A program made the position numbers and the translations under genes. Below are positions 1-9,100 of a DNA stretch of 64,000 nucleotides, piece after piece (within the stretch, counting starts at the first letter, position 1; every line of letters starts with the position of its first letter). Source of the stretch: Psychroflexus salarius (GTDB lineage: Bacteria; Bacteroidota; Bacteroidia; Flavobacteriales; Flavobacteriaceae); assembly GCF_900129035.1 (NCBI RefSeq), contig NZ_FQTW01000003.1, forward strand, positions 186,001-250,000, given 5' to 3'. The notes below the pieces were generated by a model, which did no database searches, had not been told where the DNA came from, and saw nothing but the letters and a program-made list of their open reading frames with translations.

Positions 1-1
1 T

Positions 2-424
2 CCGCATGCTGCAGCTGAAATTGATGAAGTTCAAATTCAATTAAATCAAGTTAACCGTCCAAACACCACTAATCATTTAGTCATTGAAGGTGCTGGTGGT
101 ATTTTAGTACCGGTGAATAATACCGAAAATGTAATAAACCTAGCAAAAGAGAAAGACCATATAGTAGTTGTTTCACGGCATTATCTGGGTAGTATTAACC
201 ATACATTATTAACTTTAGAATATTTGAAGTCTAAAGGATTTAAGCACATACATTTGCTATTTAATGGTGACGAAAACCCTTCAACCGAGTCGATTATATT
301 AAAGCGATTTCCATTAAATGTTATTGGTAGAATTAATAATGAAGCCGAAATTACAACTGAAGTTATTCAATCTTACGCTAGAACCTTCAGCGAAAACCTG
401 CAACAACTGAAGTCAATTTCATGA
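2..424 (+). CDS. bioD: Dethiobiotin synthetase, C-terminal part
   Basis: The open frame enters from the left edge of the window, so the N-terminus with the P-loop is missing. BioD makes dethiobiotin from 7,8-diaminopelargonate, CO2 and ATP in the cytoplasm. The visible part contains the family signature EGAGGILVPV shortly after the edge, followed by a VVVSRHYLGSINHTLLT segment matching the conserved region around the substrate loop. The stop overlaps the bioA start (ATGA), indicating translational coupling. A GTG at 113 opens a shorter frame, but the coding signature lies upstream of it, so it is not the start. Identification is supported by the bioA neighbour. Confidence 0.9.
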   Translation, partial: PHAAAEIDEVQIQLNQVNRPNTTNHLVIEGAGGILVPVNNTENVINLAKEKDHIVVVSRHYLGSINHTLLTLEYLKSKGFKHIHLLFNGDENPSTESIILKRFPLNVIGRINNEAEITTEVIQSYARTFSENLQQLKSIS

Positions 425-1746
425 ATTCGACGCTAGAGCATATCTCAAAATTATTTCAGCCAAACCCATCAATTTCCGCACGTGATGCAAAGCATATTTG
501 GCATCCGTTAACGCAACATAAAACCAGTGGAAAGATGTTAGCGATCAAAAAAGCTAAAGGCGTTTGGTTAACCGATGAATCCGGTAAATCTTACATCGAC
601 GGGATTGCCTCTTGGTATACAAGTATGTTTGGGCATTGCCATCCCGAAATTATTGAGGCGGTTCATCATCAAATGCAAACGCTTGATCAAATTGTTTTTA
701 GTGGTTTTACACATGAGCCAGCTGTAAATCTGGCTGAAGCGCTTTTAGATATTTTACCATCTAATCAGCAAAAATTATTTTTTAATGATAATGGTTCAAC
801 TGCTACCGAAATTGGTATTAAAATGGCCTTGCAATATCACCACAATCAAGGCCAAAAGCGCCAGGTCATGCTGGCTTTAGAAGAAGGTTTTCATGGTGAT
901 ACCTTTGGGGCGATGTCCGTCTCTGGCTTATCAGTTTATAATGGTGCATTTGAGGATCATTTTATAGAAGTTGTTCGTATTCCACGTCCTGAAGGCCATA
1001 ATAACGCTGCTGTTTTAGCTCAGCTAGACCAACTTATTGCAACAGAAGCTATTGCTGGTTTTATTTATGAGCCTATAGTTCAAGGTGCGGCAGCCATGAA
1101 AATCTACGATGTCAAAGCTTTAGATGAAATTTTAAAGCGTTGTAAAAAAGCAAATATTATTTGCATTGCAGATGAAGTTATGACGGGTTTTGGTAAAACA
1201 GGAACTTTTTTTGCATCAGACCAAGTAAAAACCAAGCCTGATATAATGTGTTTTAGTAAGGCTTTAAGCGCTGGAATGGTACCAATGGGATTAACCTCTT
1301 GTACCAAGAAAATTTATAAGGCTTTTTATGATAATGACATTGCTAAGGGTTTATTTCATGGCCATACCTATACCGGAAACCCTTTAGCTTGTGCGGCAGC
1401 TATTGCCAGTATAAAATTGCTCAAAAGTGATGCTATTCAAAAGCAAATAGTTGAAATAGCTGAACAGCACAAAGCTTTTGCTTGCCAAATTGAGCAACAT
1501 CCTTTGGTCAAGTCGGTAAGGCATTTAGGCGTTATTTTCGCTTTAGATCTTAATATAGAAATGTCACGCTATGGAAAAGAACGCAATTGGCTATTTCAAT
1601 TTTTCATGGAACAAGGCGTTTTTTTAAGACCATTAGGACAAACCATTTACTGTTTGCCGCCTTTTGTCATTAATAACAATGAGTTAGCAAAAATTTATGC
1701 TAGTATTAGTAAAGCTTTAAAACTTATACAAGAAAAACGTAACTAA
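421..1746 (+). CDS. bioA: Adenosylmethionine-8-amino-7-oxononanoate aminotransferase
   Basis: A PLP-dependent class-III aminotransferase of 441 residues, the usual BioA length. It transfers an amino group from S-adenosylmethionine to KAPA to form DAPA, the step before BioD. Visible features are WHPLTQHK near residue 27, typical of BioA, then DGIASWYTSMFGH, the PLP-contacting DEVMTGFGKTG motif with Asp at about 251, and the Schiff-base lysine at about 280 in FSKALSAG. The ATG overlaps the bioD stop by four bases, so the two are one transcript. bioF lies about 57 kb away in this window (58743-59879); a second copy upstream of the window cannot be excluded. Confidence 0.95.
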   Translation: MNSTLEHISKLFQPNPSISARDAKHIWHPLTQHKTSGKMLAIKKAKGVWLTDESGKSYIDGIASWYTSMFGHCHPEIIEAVHHQMQTLDQIVFSGFTHEPAVNLAEALLDILPSNQQKLFFNDNGSTATEIGIKMALQYHHNQGQKRQVMLALEEGFHGDTFGAMSVSGLSVYNGAFEDHFIEVVRIPRPEGHNNAAVLAQLDQLIATEAIAGFIYEPIVQGAAAMKIYDVKALDEILKRCKKANIICIADEVMTGFGKTGTFFASDQVKTKPDIMCFSKALSAGMVPMGLTSCTKKIYKAFYDNDIAKGLFHGHTYTGNPLACAAAIASIKLLKSDAIQKQIVEIAEQHKAFACQIEQHPLVKSVRHLGVIFALDLNIEMSRYGKERNWLFQFFMEQGVFLRPLGQTIYCLPPFVINNNELAKIYASISKALKLIQEKRN

Positions 1747-1798
1747 GGTTACATTCAATACTTAATTGGATTACTTTATTTGCAAAAAACCTATAACT

Positions 1799-2353
1799 AT
1801 GAATTGGATTTATGAACCTTGGCCTTGGTATATTTCTGGGCCTTTAATTGCCTTAACTATGTTTATTTTATTGTTTTTAGGCAAGAATTTTGGAATGTCA
1901 TCAAACCTGAGAACTGCTTGTACAATTGGAGGTGCTGGAAAAGTAGCAGATTTTTTTAAGTTTGATTGGAAAACACAACGTTGGAATTTAATAGTTGTGG
2001 TTGGTGCTGTAATTGGCGGTTTTTTAGCCAACAATTACCTATCAAATAATTCTGTCAATATTAATGATGATGTTGCTCAAACACTTGAAAGTTACGGTAT
2101 TGAAAGTGCTGATGACGCCTATTTGCCAAGTGAGCTTTTTTCAGCAGAAGCCTTAAGCAATCCTAAGGTTTTAGCTATTTTAATTGTAGGTGGCTTTTTG
2201 GTAGGGTTTGGCGCAAGATATGCTGGTGGCTGTACTTCTGGTCACGCTATTTCTGGTCTAAGTAACCTTCAATTACCATCACTTATTTCGGTGATAGGGT
2301 TTTTTATCGGCGGTTTAGTGATGATTCATTTAATTTATCCTTTAATATTTTAA
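1799..2353 (+). CDS. YeeE/YedE-family sulfur transporter, first half
   Basis: An inner-membrane protein of 184 residues with about four to five hydrophobic segments. Near residue 145 it carries the motif GARYAGGCTSGHAISG, the conserved cysteine motif of YeeE/YedE (TsuA, DUF395) thiosulfate/sulfur-compound channels. The frame is open to a TTG at 1766, but the ATG at 1799 gives the natural start MNWIYEPWPW. The gene is half the size of full-length TsuA, and the partner half follows after 3 bp, so the two probably assemble together. The substrate (thiosulfate or another sulfur species) is inferred from the family only. Confidence 0.85.
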   Translation: MNWIYEPWPWYISGPLIALTMFILLFLGKNFGMSSNLRTACTIGGAGKVADFFKFDWKTQRWNLIVVVGAVIGGFLANNYLSNNSVNINDDVAQTLESYGIESADDAYLPSELFSAEALSNPKVLAILIVGGFLVGFGARYAGGCTSGHAISGLSNLQLPSLISVIGFFIGGLVMIHLIYPLIF

Positions 2354-2356
2354 ACT

Positions 2357-2770
2357 ATGAAATCAATAATATTTTTAATCGTAGGTGTTTTTTTTGGAAT
2401 TGTAATGTATAAATCTGAAGCCGCTTCGTGGTTTAGGATTTACGAAATGTTTGAGTTTGGATCTTTTCACATGTATGGCATTATCGGCTCAGCTTTAGCG
2501 ATTGGTGTTGTAGGTGTTCAACTCATAAAACGTAAGCAAATTAAAGCCTTAAATGGTGCTGATATGCATTTGCAACCAAAAGCAAAATCATTTTGGAGAT
2601 ATATTTTAGGCGGCATTTTATTTGGTTTAGGTTGGGCATTGGCTGGCGCTTGCCCTGGACCGATGTATGTTTTAATTGGCGCCGGATATTTGCCTATTTT
2701 ATTGGTTGTTGGAAGCGCTATTTTAGGTACATTTGTTTACGGTTTACTCAAAAGTAAATTACCACATTAA
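2357..2770 (+). CDS. YeeE/YedE-family sulfur transporter, second half (DUF6691 type)
   Basis: A 137-residue membrane protein with about four hydrophobic segments. It holds GLGWALAGACPGPMYVLIGAG around residue 99, the counterpart cysteine motif (ACPGP) of the second half of YeeE/YedE transporters. It starts 3 bp after the first half, so the genes are almost certainly co-transcribed and form one bipartite channel. Split pairs of this kind are common in Bacteroidota and Proteobacteria. No rhodanese or TusA gene is visible beside it, so the physiological electron or sulfur partner is unknown. Confidence 0.85.
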   Translation: MKSIIFLIVGVFFGIVMYKSEAASWFRIYEMFEFGSFHMYGIIGSALAIGVVGVQLIKRKQIKALNGADMHLQPKAKSFWRYILGGILFGLGWALAGACPGPMYVLIGAGYLPILLVVGSAILGTFVYGLLKSKLPH

Positions 2771-2857
2771 ACTGTAAAAACAGATAATTTTATAACAAAC
2801 CAAAGCTTCATTAAGCAATTCAATTTAAAGTTGTAATTTAGGGCAAAACCTAAGAAC

Positions 2858-3841
2858 ATGAAAAATTGTATTGCCTTAGCTTGTTTTTTATATTCTGTTT
2901 TTTCTTTTCCTCAACAGATTCCGATTAAAGATTCCTTTGCGCATACATTCTCTATTGTTGCGCGTGATGCCGAAACTGGCGAAATGGCCGTTGGTGTTCA
3001 AAGCCATTGGTTTTCAGTTGGCTCAGTTGTGCCTTGGGGAAAATCTGGTGTTGGCGTTGTAGCGACTCAATCTTTTGTGAGTGAGCGCTATGGTTATGAA
3101 GGTTTACAACTCCTCGAACAGAATTACACGCCTAAAAAAGCGCTTGAAAAACTTAAACAACAAGATCAAGCAAAAGCCTTTAGACAAGTTGCCATTTTAG
3201 ATGCTAAGGGTGAAATTGCCGTACATACGGGTCAAAAGTGTATCGCTCATGCACAGCATAAAATAGGAGACAACTTTTCAGTACAAGCTAATATGATGCT
3301 TAATGAAACCGTTGTTGAAAAAATGTATGAGGCTTTTAAAAATCATAAAAATTTAGCTTTAGCCGAGCGTGTTGTTAAAGCTATGAAAGCAGCGCAAGCC
3401 GCTGGTGGCGATATTCGCGGAAAACAATCGGCTGCTTTAATTGTTGTGGGTCCTGAAAAAGCTCAACAGCCTTGGAACGATAAGCGTATTGATTTAAGAG
3501 TTGATGATCATAAAACACCCATCAAAGAGCTTGAACGCTTACTTAAAGTTCATCGCGCCTATGATTATATGAATCAAGGCGATGTTGCTATGGAACAAAA
3601 TAACTTGAAAGCAGCTTTAGAGGCTTACTCAAAAGCTGAAGCCTTAGAGCCCACAAACCTCGAAATGAAATTCTGGAAAGCTGTAGCACTAGCCAATTCA
3701 GGAGATGTTAAAACATCAGTCCCAATATTTGAACGCATTTTCGAAATTGATAAAAACTGGCAAAGGTTGTTAAAACGCTTACCAGATGCCGAACTTTTAA
3801 CAATCGATGAAAAGGCATTAAATTATTTATTAAACCTATAA
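2858..3841 (+). CDS. Exported DUF1028 protein with C-terminal TPR
   Basis: A 327-residue protein with an N-terminal signal peptide (about residues 1-20). It has a DUF1028 domain, recognisable by HTFSIVARDAETGEMAVGVQ, followed by GVVATQSFVSERYGYEGL and AAGGDIRGKQSAALIV. DUF1028 proteins are predicted Ntn-hydrolase-fold enzymes; the reaction is not established. The last ~90 residues look like TPR helices (AYDYMNQGDVAMEQNNLKAALE). A one-mismatch promoter element (TAATTTAG, 2836-2843) lies 14 bp upstream of the start codon. The isoaspartyl peptidase gene, another Ntn hydrolase, starts 11 bp downstream, suggesting a shared role in handling damaged or imported peptides. Confidence 0.8.
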   Translation: MKNCIALACFLYSVFSFPQQIPIKDSFAHTFSIVARDAETGEMAVGVQSHWFSVGSVVPWGKSGVGVVATQSFVSERYGYEGLQLLEQNYTPKKALEKLKQQDQAKAFRQVAILDAKGEIAVHTGQKCIAHAQHKIGDNFSVQANMMLNETVVEKMYEAFKNHKNLALAERVVKAMKAAQAAGGDIRGKQSAALIVVGPEKAQQPWNDKRIDLRVDDHKTPIKELERLLKVHRAYDYMNQGDVAMEQNNLKAALEAYSKAEALEPTNLEMKFWKAVALANSGDVKTSVPIFERIFEIDKNWQRLLKRLPDAELLTIDEKALNYLLNL

Positions 3842-3852
3842 CTTTAACTGAA

Positions 3853-4929
3853 ATGAAAATAATGAAGACTTTACGCCTTAACTTCAACTGTAAACTTTTA
3901 AGCTTAATAGTAGGCCTATTTTTAGTGGGTTGTCAAAATTCAGAACCAACTGAAGCTCAATCGTTAAATTCAAATTCCGTAGAAAAAGAAAATGCTTCAC
4001 AAACATTCGGAATTGCTATTCATGGTGGCGCTGGGACAATTACACGCGAAAATATGACTGATTCTTTACAAAAAGTCTATGAAGCAAAATTAACTGAAGC
4101 GGTTGTAGCTGGGCATGAAATTTTAAAGAATGGTGGTAATGCTATTGATGCCGTTCAGGCAAGTATTGTGATTATGGAAAACTCACCTTTATTCAATTCA
4201 GCCAAAGGTGCCGTTTTTACAAATGACGAGAAAAACTCATTAGATGCTTCGATTATGGAAGGCCAAACACGAAATGCTGGCGCGGTTGCTGGTGTAGAAA
4301 CGGTTAAAAACCCGATTAAACTTGCTTTTGAGGTGATGAAAAATTCTCCACATGTTTTGCTTTCAGGAAAAGGCGCTGAGCAGTTTGCCGCTGATCAAGG
4401 CATAGAAATTGTTGATCCGAGCTATTTTTTTACGCAAGATCGATTTGATGTTTTGCAACGGGTAAAAAACAAAGAAAAAACAGCTTATACCGATAGTTTT
4501 ATAGATGATACGAAATTCGGGACAGTCGGTTGTGTGGCTTTAGATCAAAATGGAAATTTAGCCGCAGGAACTTCAACCGGAGGCATGACCAATAAAAAAT
4601 GGGGTCGCATTGGTGATTCGCCTATTATCGGTGCAGGAACCTACGCTAATAATAAAACTTGTGCCATTTCAGCTACGGGTTGGGGCGAATTTTTTATACG
4701 TGGTGCTGTGGCTCATGATATTTCTGCACGTATGGCGTATTTAGGTGAATCTTTAAACCAAGCGAGCCAAAAAGTTATTCAAGAAAAACTTCCAGATTTA
4801 GGTGGAAATGGTGGTATTATAGGGATTGATAATACAGGGCAAATGAGTATGGAATTTAATACGCCAGGGATGTATCGCGCCTCAATGAATGCTGAAGGTG
4901 AATTGGTGGTCAGAATGTATAAAGACTAA
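3853..4929 (+). CDS. Isoaspartyl peptidase/L-asparaginase lipoprotein
   Basis: A 358-residue threonine-type Ntn hydrolase (T2 family) that cleaves isoaspartyl peptides and asparagine after autoproteolysis. Seen directly: a lipoprotein signal with lipobox LVGC at about residues 23-27, so the enzyme is anchored outside the cytoplasm; the N-terminal IAIHGGAGT motif; and the GTVGCVALD motif with the nucleophile Thr at about 224, followed by AAGTSTGGMTNK. Translation may begin at the first ATG (3853) or at the in-frame ATG three codons later. It follows the DUF1028 gene after 11 bp. The stop overlaps the convergent XRE gene by four bases. Confidence 0.92.
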   Translation: MKIMKTLRLNFNCKLLSLIVGLFLVGCQNSEPTEAQSLNSNSVEKENASQTFGIAIHGGAGTITRENMTDSLQKVYEAKLTEAVVAGHEILKNGGNAIDAVQASIVIMENSPLFNSAKGAVFTNDEKNSLDASIMEGQTRNAGAVAGVETVKNPIKLAFEVMKNSPHVLLSGKGAEQFAADQGIEIVDPSYFFTQDRFDVLQRVKNKEKTAYTDSFIDDTKFGTVGCVALDQNGNLAAGTSTGGMTNKKWGRIGDSPIIGAGTYANNKTCAISATGWGEFFIRGAVAHDISARMAYLGESLNQASQKVIQEKLPDLGGNGGIIGIDNTGQMSMEFNTPGMYRASMNAEGELVVRMYKD

Positions 4930-5138
4930 GGCGCATCTTCAACATACTCCAAAATGTCGCCAGGTTGGCATTCTAAAACTTGACATATGTGTTGAAGTGT
5001 TGAAAACCGAATGGCTTTAGCTTTACCAGTTTTTAAAATTGATAAGTTAGCTTTGGTAATGCCAATAGCATTGGCTAAATCTACCGACTGCATATTGCGC
5101 TCTTTAAGCAACTGGTCTAAATTAATTTTTATGGGCAT
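4926..5138 (-). CDS. Small XRE-family regulator (YozG-like)
   Basis: A 70-residue single-domain DNA-binding protein. A Cro/CI helix-turn-helix covers roughly residues 5-60 (LLKERNMQSVDLANAIGIT, then STLQHICQVLECQPGDILEY, typical of YozG-like regulators). These small regulators are usually encoded next to DUF2975 membrane proteins, as here: two DUF2975 genes lie immediately upstream (3 bp and about 500 bp). It is the last gene of the three-gene operon read from about 6131. It is the natural candidate to bind the palindromic sites at 6121-6137 and 6153-6169; that binding is inference. Confidence 0.85.
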   Translation of the reverse strand: MPIKINLDQLLKERNMQSVDLANAIGITKANLSILKTGKAKAIRFSTLQHICQVLECQPGDILEYVEDAP

Positions 5139-5141
5139 AGC

Positions 5142-5624
5142 TTAAATCGTTAAATCTTGTGCTTGCTTGGCTTCAATGGATAATTTCAGCATTTTACTCA
5201 GGCGAATAAAACTCAAACCAATTACAAAAAGTAACAAGTTGAGAACAGAATTAGATGGGTCAACTTTTTCCGTAGCAATTTCAATAATATTTGGTGAAGC
5301 AAGATATCTGGCCATTAAACTTAAACCTAGAACCACCAAAAATTGCCCACAGCGTTTAAGGTGCTTAACTAAGTTTAAAGATTTAAATTCACCATTGACT
5401 ATAAAAAGTTGCGCAACTTTTCTTAAATGAAAAGCAACAAACACAAAGGCTATTGAAAATACAAGATTACTTATGAAAAATACAGGATAATCTACAAGAG
5501 ATTCAGAGGTATGATTAACCGAAAAGACTTCAATTAAACTAAGGATTAAAGTTGAAGCTGTATCAAGAATTACCAAATAAAATAGAATATCAAAAATGAG
5601 TTTAAAGCTTGCTTTTTTAAACAT
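5142..5624 (-). CDS. DUF2975 membrane protein
   Basis: A 160-residue protein with four predicted transmembrane helices (about residues 10-30, 45-65, 92-110 and 125-145). It has the DUF2975 pattern of a short polar stretch after helix 2 (LRKVAQLFIVNGEF) and a C-terminal RLSKMLKLSIEAKQAQDLTI segment. The family is widespread beside small XRE regulators, and its biochemical role is not known. It lies 3 bp from the XRE gene and 10 bp from a second DUF2975 gene, so it belongs to one operon. The C-terminal DLTI or QKLTI tail is shared with the neighbouring paralogue, which supports origin by tandem duplication. Confidence 0.8.
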   Translation of the reverse strand: MFKKASFKLIFDILFYLVILDTASTLILSLIEVFSVNHTSESLVDYPVFFISNLVFSIAFVFVAFHLRKVAQLFIVNGEFKSLNLVKHLKRCGQFLVVLGLSLMARYLASPNIIEIATEKVDPSNSVLNLLLFVIGLSFIRLSKMLKLSIEAKQAQDLTI

Positions 5625-5634
5625 TTCGCTATAA

Positions 5635-6111
5635 TTAAATGGTTAATTTTTGGTCGATTTCTAGCGTTCTACCACGATTGATGATTTGAGCTAAAATCAA
5701 TAAAATGAGCCCCAATGCAAAATGACTTACAAAGGCATGTTCTATATCAAATGCAAGGCTTAGCTCAAATTTACCATGTTCAATTACTTTAAAAACAAAA
5801 TTTAAAATAGGCGAACCAATTGCATAAATGATTAAAACATAGGCTAAAAAGCGTATTGATTTGGCATTTTCTGGAGCAAAAAAATCCTGATTAAGACAGC
5901 GTTTTATAACAGGTACAATTTTATTTAAAGCGCTAAATGCAAATACCCAAAATATAAATACAGGTAAGCTAATTAAGGCAAAGCGTAAATATGATGTTAA
6001 CATATCATCAATGTCATTAAAAAATAAATAGGTATAAACCACTATACAAGCGCTTAAAACTAGACGTAAAAACTGAACCCCAACATAAAGTAATTTTAAA
6101 CTTGTTTTCAT
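5635..6111 (-). CDS. DUF2975 membrane protein, first gene of operon
   Basis: A 158-residue protein with four predicted membrane helices and the DUF2975 features FFAPENAKSIRFLAYVL and LGLILLILAQIINRGRTLEIDQKLTI. It is a diverged paralogue of the next gene (5142-5624). As first gene of the DUF2975-DUF2975-XRE operon it has a ~20-nt leader behind a promoter flanked by two palindromes. Function unknown; the family may sense a membrane-related signal and pass it to the XRE partner, but nothing in the sequence proves this. Confidence 0.8.
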   Translation of the reverse strand: MKTSLKLLYVGVQFLRLVLSACIVVYTYLFFNDIDDMLTSYLRFALISLPVFIFWVFAFSALNKIVPVIKRCLNQDFFAPENAKSIRFLAYVLIIYAIGSPILNFVFKVIEHGKFELSLAFDIEHAFVSHFALGLILLILAQIINRGRTLEIDQKLTI

Positions 6112-6120
6112 GAATATTAA

Positions 6121-6137
6121 TTATCGTTTTTCAATAA
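6121..6137. promoter_or_regulatory. Putative operator A
   Basis: A 17-bp interrupted palindrome TTATCG-N5-CAATAA, one mismatch from the perfect site B. It directly abuts the -7 promoter element of the DUF2975/XRE operon on the transcription-start side. Centres of the two sites are 32 bp apart, about three helical turns. Probable autoregulatory binding site for the XRE protein. Confidence 0.55.
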
Positions 6138-6166
6138 CAAATATATTAATCGTTATTGAAAAACAA
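6138..6166 (-). promoter_or_regulatory. Promoter of DUF2975-DUF2975-XRE operon
   Basis: On the minus strand a TTG (-33, 6166-6164), an 18-bp spacer and a perfect TATATTTG (-7 element, 6145-6138) match the Bacteroidota consensus TTG-N17-23-TAnnTTTG. The expected start of transcription is near 6131-6134, about 20 nt before the ATG at 6111. Both elements are framed by the two palindromes. Confidence 0.65.
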
Positions 6167-6169
6167 TAA
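6153..6169. promoter_or_regulatory. Putative operator B
   Basis: A perfect 17-bp interrupted palindrome TTATTG-N5-CAATAA that covers the -33 element of the minus-strand promoter. With site A it also forms a 13-bp perfect inverted repeat (6126-6138 with 6152-6164). The arrangement is what a dimeric repressor acting on its own promoter would need. Confidence 0.55.
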
Positions 6170-6183
6170 CAAATGAGCAAAAA

Positions 6184-9100
6184 TTAAAAGAAAGCTCTTA
6201 ACTGAATATTCCCTGTATGAATTGTTGCATTTTGGGGTGTTTTTCTGCCTAAATAGGTAATATTAACATCTAAAAAATTACTCAAACGCTTTTGTAAAAA
6301 CAATGACCATGTAAAATTATCATCGGGCTGCAAACCTTCTAATAACTGAAAGGCAACAGGAGAATTTGCATTTCCTTCAAAAGCATTTTTTATATACTTC
6401 AACTCACCACGAAGACTGTATTTTTGTTGGTTATTGACATTAAAACTTAAACCCAATTCGTGCTGCTCTAAAAGCGCAAATTCTCCTAAACTGGTTTCAG
6501 CATTTTTAAAACTATAAAACACATCAAATTGTTTGTTTCCTGCGGGTAAATATGAAAATTTAGGCGAAACTTGGAATCCATCTATTTTAAAATTTCGGTT
6601 TTCAAAATTAGCTGAAGCTTGCTCACTTTGAGTAAGTTTTTGATTAAGAGTAAATAACCACAACTCTTTAATTTCATGTTGAAATTGAAGTTCATGTAAA
6701 CGGTTTAATTGACTTTGCAAACCGACAATTAATAAATTTTTACTTTCGCTGAGGTTGAAGTTATAAGTTGTACTGTATTTGCGCAGACCTCTATTAAAAA
6801 ATAAGCTATTTCTAATTACATTATTCTGGCCAATTAATTGCTCACCCGATGAAGTAAATGGATTTAATTTGATTCCTGAACCATCGCGTTCTACTTGTTG
6901 ATCAATAATTAAACTCGTTTGATTATAAAAATGACTTAAAAACTTTAAGGGACGTTCTGTATTAGCAAAGCGCTTAAAATCGACTTGTACTTGTTGGCTA
7001 AAACGGTTTCGATTAGTGCGCACAAAATTTTGATTAGGAAGTAAAACTCTAATATATCGCGCTTGGTCTTGAAATTGAGCAACTTCAAACTCGTTTAATT
7101 CTTGAATTTCATTAGCATTATAATCAATCCACGTATATTGTCCTTGACCAGGTTCAACTTCAACGTATGTAAAGGCTTGTCGGGCAATGTTTCCACTATT
7201 AGTTTCATAAGCTGTGGTTAAATTTAATGCCGAGTTAAACAGACTTTGTGTATAGCGTAAACGACCATTGACAGAAGTTTCGTCAGGAATATTTTGTTGG
7301 TTAAATTGTAATTTTCTCCAGCGTCCAAACAGACTTAAATTGGTGTTTTTTTGTTTGATAAGTGTACTTTCAAGACTGAAATTATGAGACGAATTAACAC
7401 GTTGTAACTTGTTTTGCCGCAAACTGTCATTTTCTCGAAACGTATAAGATAACTTGCTGTAAACTTTAGTACTGTCGCCAACACCAACATAAGCCGAGTA
7501 AGCTGCAAAACCTTGACTTAAATTAGAATATTCTTGTGTTTCAACATCAAGTAATTCATTACGTTCAGTATCAAAACTTGTACCTACCCAAGTTTTATTT
7601 AAGCTATATTCAGCTGAAGAAAATAAACGAAAGAATTCAGTTTCAAGGGATTGGCTTTCCGTTTCTAAATAACTACCGCGCGCATTAAACTGAAGTTTTT
7701 TAAATTGTGACTGAGTTGAAAAGATATGTTTTTGACCATCATAAAACTCACCAAATTGAAGCTTCTCAAAGGCATACCTAGCTTTTAATTGAGCGTTAAA
7801 ATTGTAAGCACTACCAATTCTATAATAATTTTGGTTGGCATTTAAGGGTGTTTCAATATTCCAATCTCGATTAAACTCAACATTATACAAGCGTTCAATA
7901 CTCTGGTAGTTTTGGTCTATAAAGTCTATTTGACCTGTTAATTTCAAGTCGTGCGGATTTAAAGAATCAGCTGTTAAAAGGCTTTGATTAAGTTCTACAT
8001 GAGCCGCAATACCTTCATTATTGTCATCGTCTAAAGTTGAATATAAATTTTCATCATTTCTGCTAGCTGAGAGTTCAAATTTAATGTCCTGATGTTTAAA
8101 GGTCTGATAACTTCCGCTAATGTTTCCGATTTGCAATTGTGTAGGCGCAATTAAACGTACAATTGGCTCATAACTACCTTGTGGTATACCATTAACGGGT
8201 GCAACATATTCAAAAATTGTAGTAATGGCTTCTTGATCGCTAACAACATAATTACCTTGGTTTTCGCCAACATTCGTAAAGCGAACATTAAAAAGCTCAT
8301 CTTCTGGGTTATTTGAAAATACATATATAATTTCACCATTTACATTTTCTTGTCTGTATAAAATACGGTTTTCATTGTATTCTGCTGGTGTTGCACTTGG
8401 CGCAAACATCAGGCTTTGGTCGTCACCAGCTAGCTGTAAAAAATCAACTTGCGTTTCGGTAAGCGACTGTTGTAGCGGTTGATTTTTAAGATCACTTTCA
8501 TGATAAACGGATGCTGCTAAACGAAGTTGATTTGTCTCTAATTGGCCGCCAGTTGTAGCAATAACACGTGAATAATTTTGCTCTGCCACTTGATATTCAA
8601 CGATAATACGCATGCGCGAATCTATTGGGTAATTGGCATTAAAAATGACTTCGCCAGCATTATAATCTATGATGTAGTCGGCATTTTCACCTCGTTTAAG
8701 TTTAGTGCCATTTACAAAAACCGATTCGCTTCCAGAAACAATTAAAATGTATTGTTCGCCATTAGTTCCTACAAGTTTATACGGACCTTGATTACCTTCC
8801 TGAGCTTGAATTTCGCTACGTTTAAACACGCCGCGAACTAAAGCAGCCGCTGCAAATGCAGCATTAGAACCCTCATCATCAAAATTGGCTTTTATTCTTA
8901 AGCCTTGTACACGTTTGGTGTAGGCGGCAAAACGCGATTCAGAATATAAATCAATATCACCAGCGCGAATGGCCCAATTTTTTGCTTCGAGTTCAATAAA
9001 AATCTGATCAAATTCATTTAAATTCTGCGTATATCCGCCAGCTTGCGAAGGTAAATTGGCATCTCTAATGGAAGCATTAATTCGTAAATCATTTGCTAAT

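Noticed and set aside
1104-1307. Antisense frame inside bioA, and many similar short frames opposite or out of frame with long genes (for example 8151-8339, 24730-24969, 28415-28696)
   Set aside because: They lie entirely inside well-supported genes and have no recognisable motifs or promoters.
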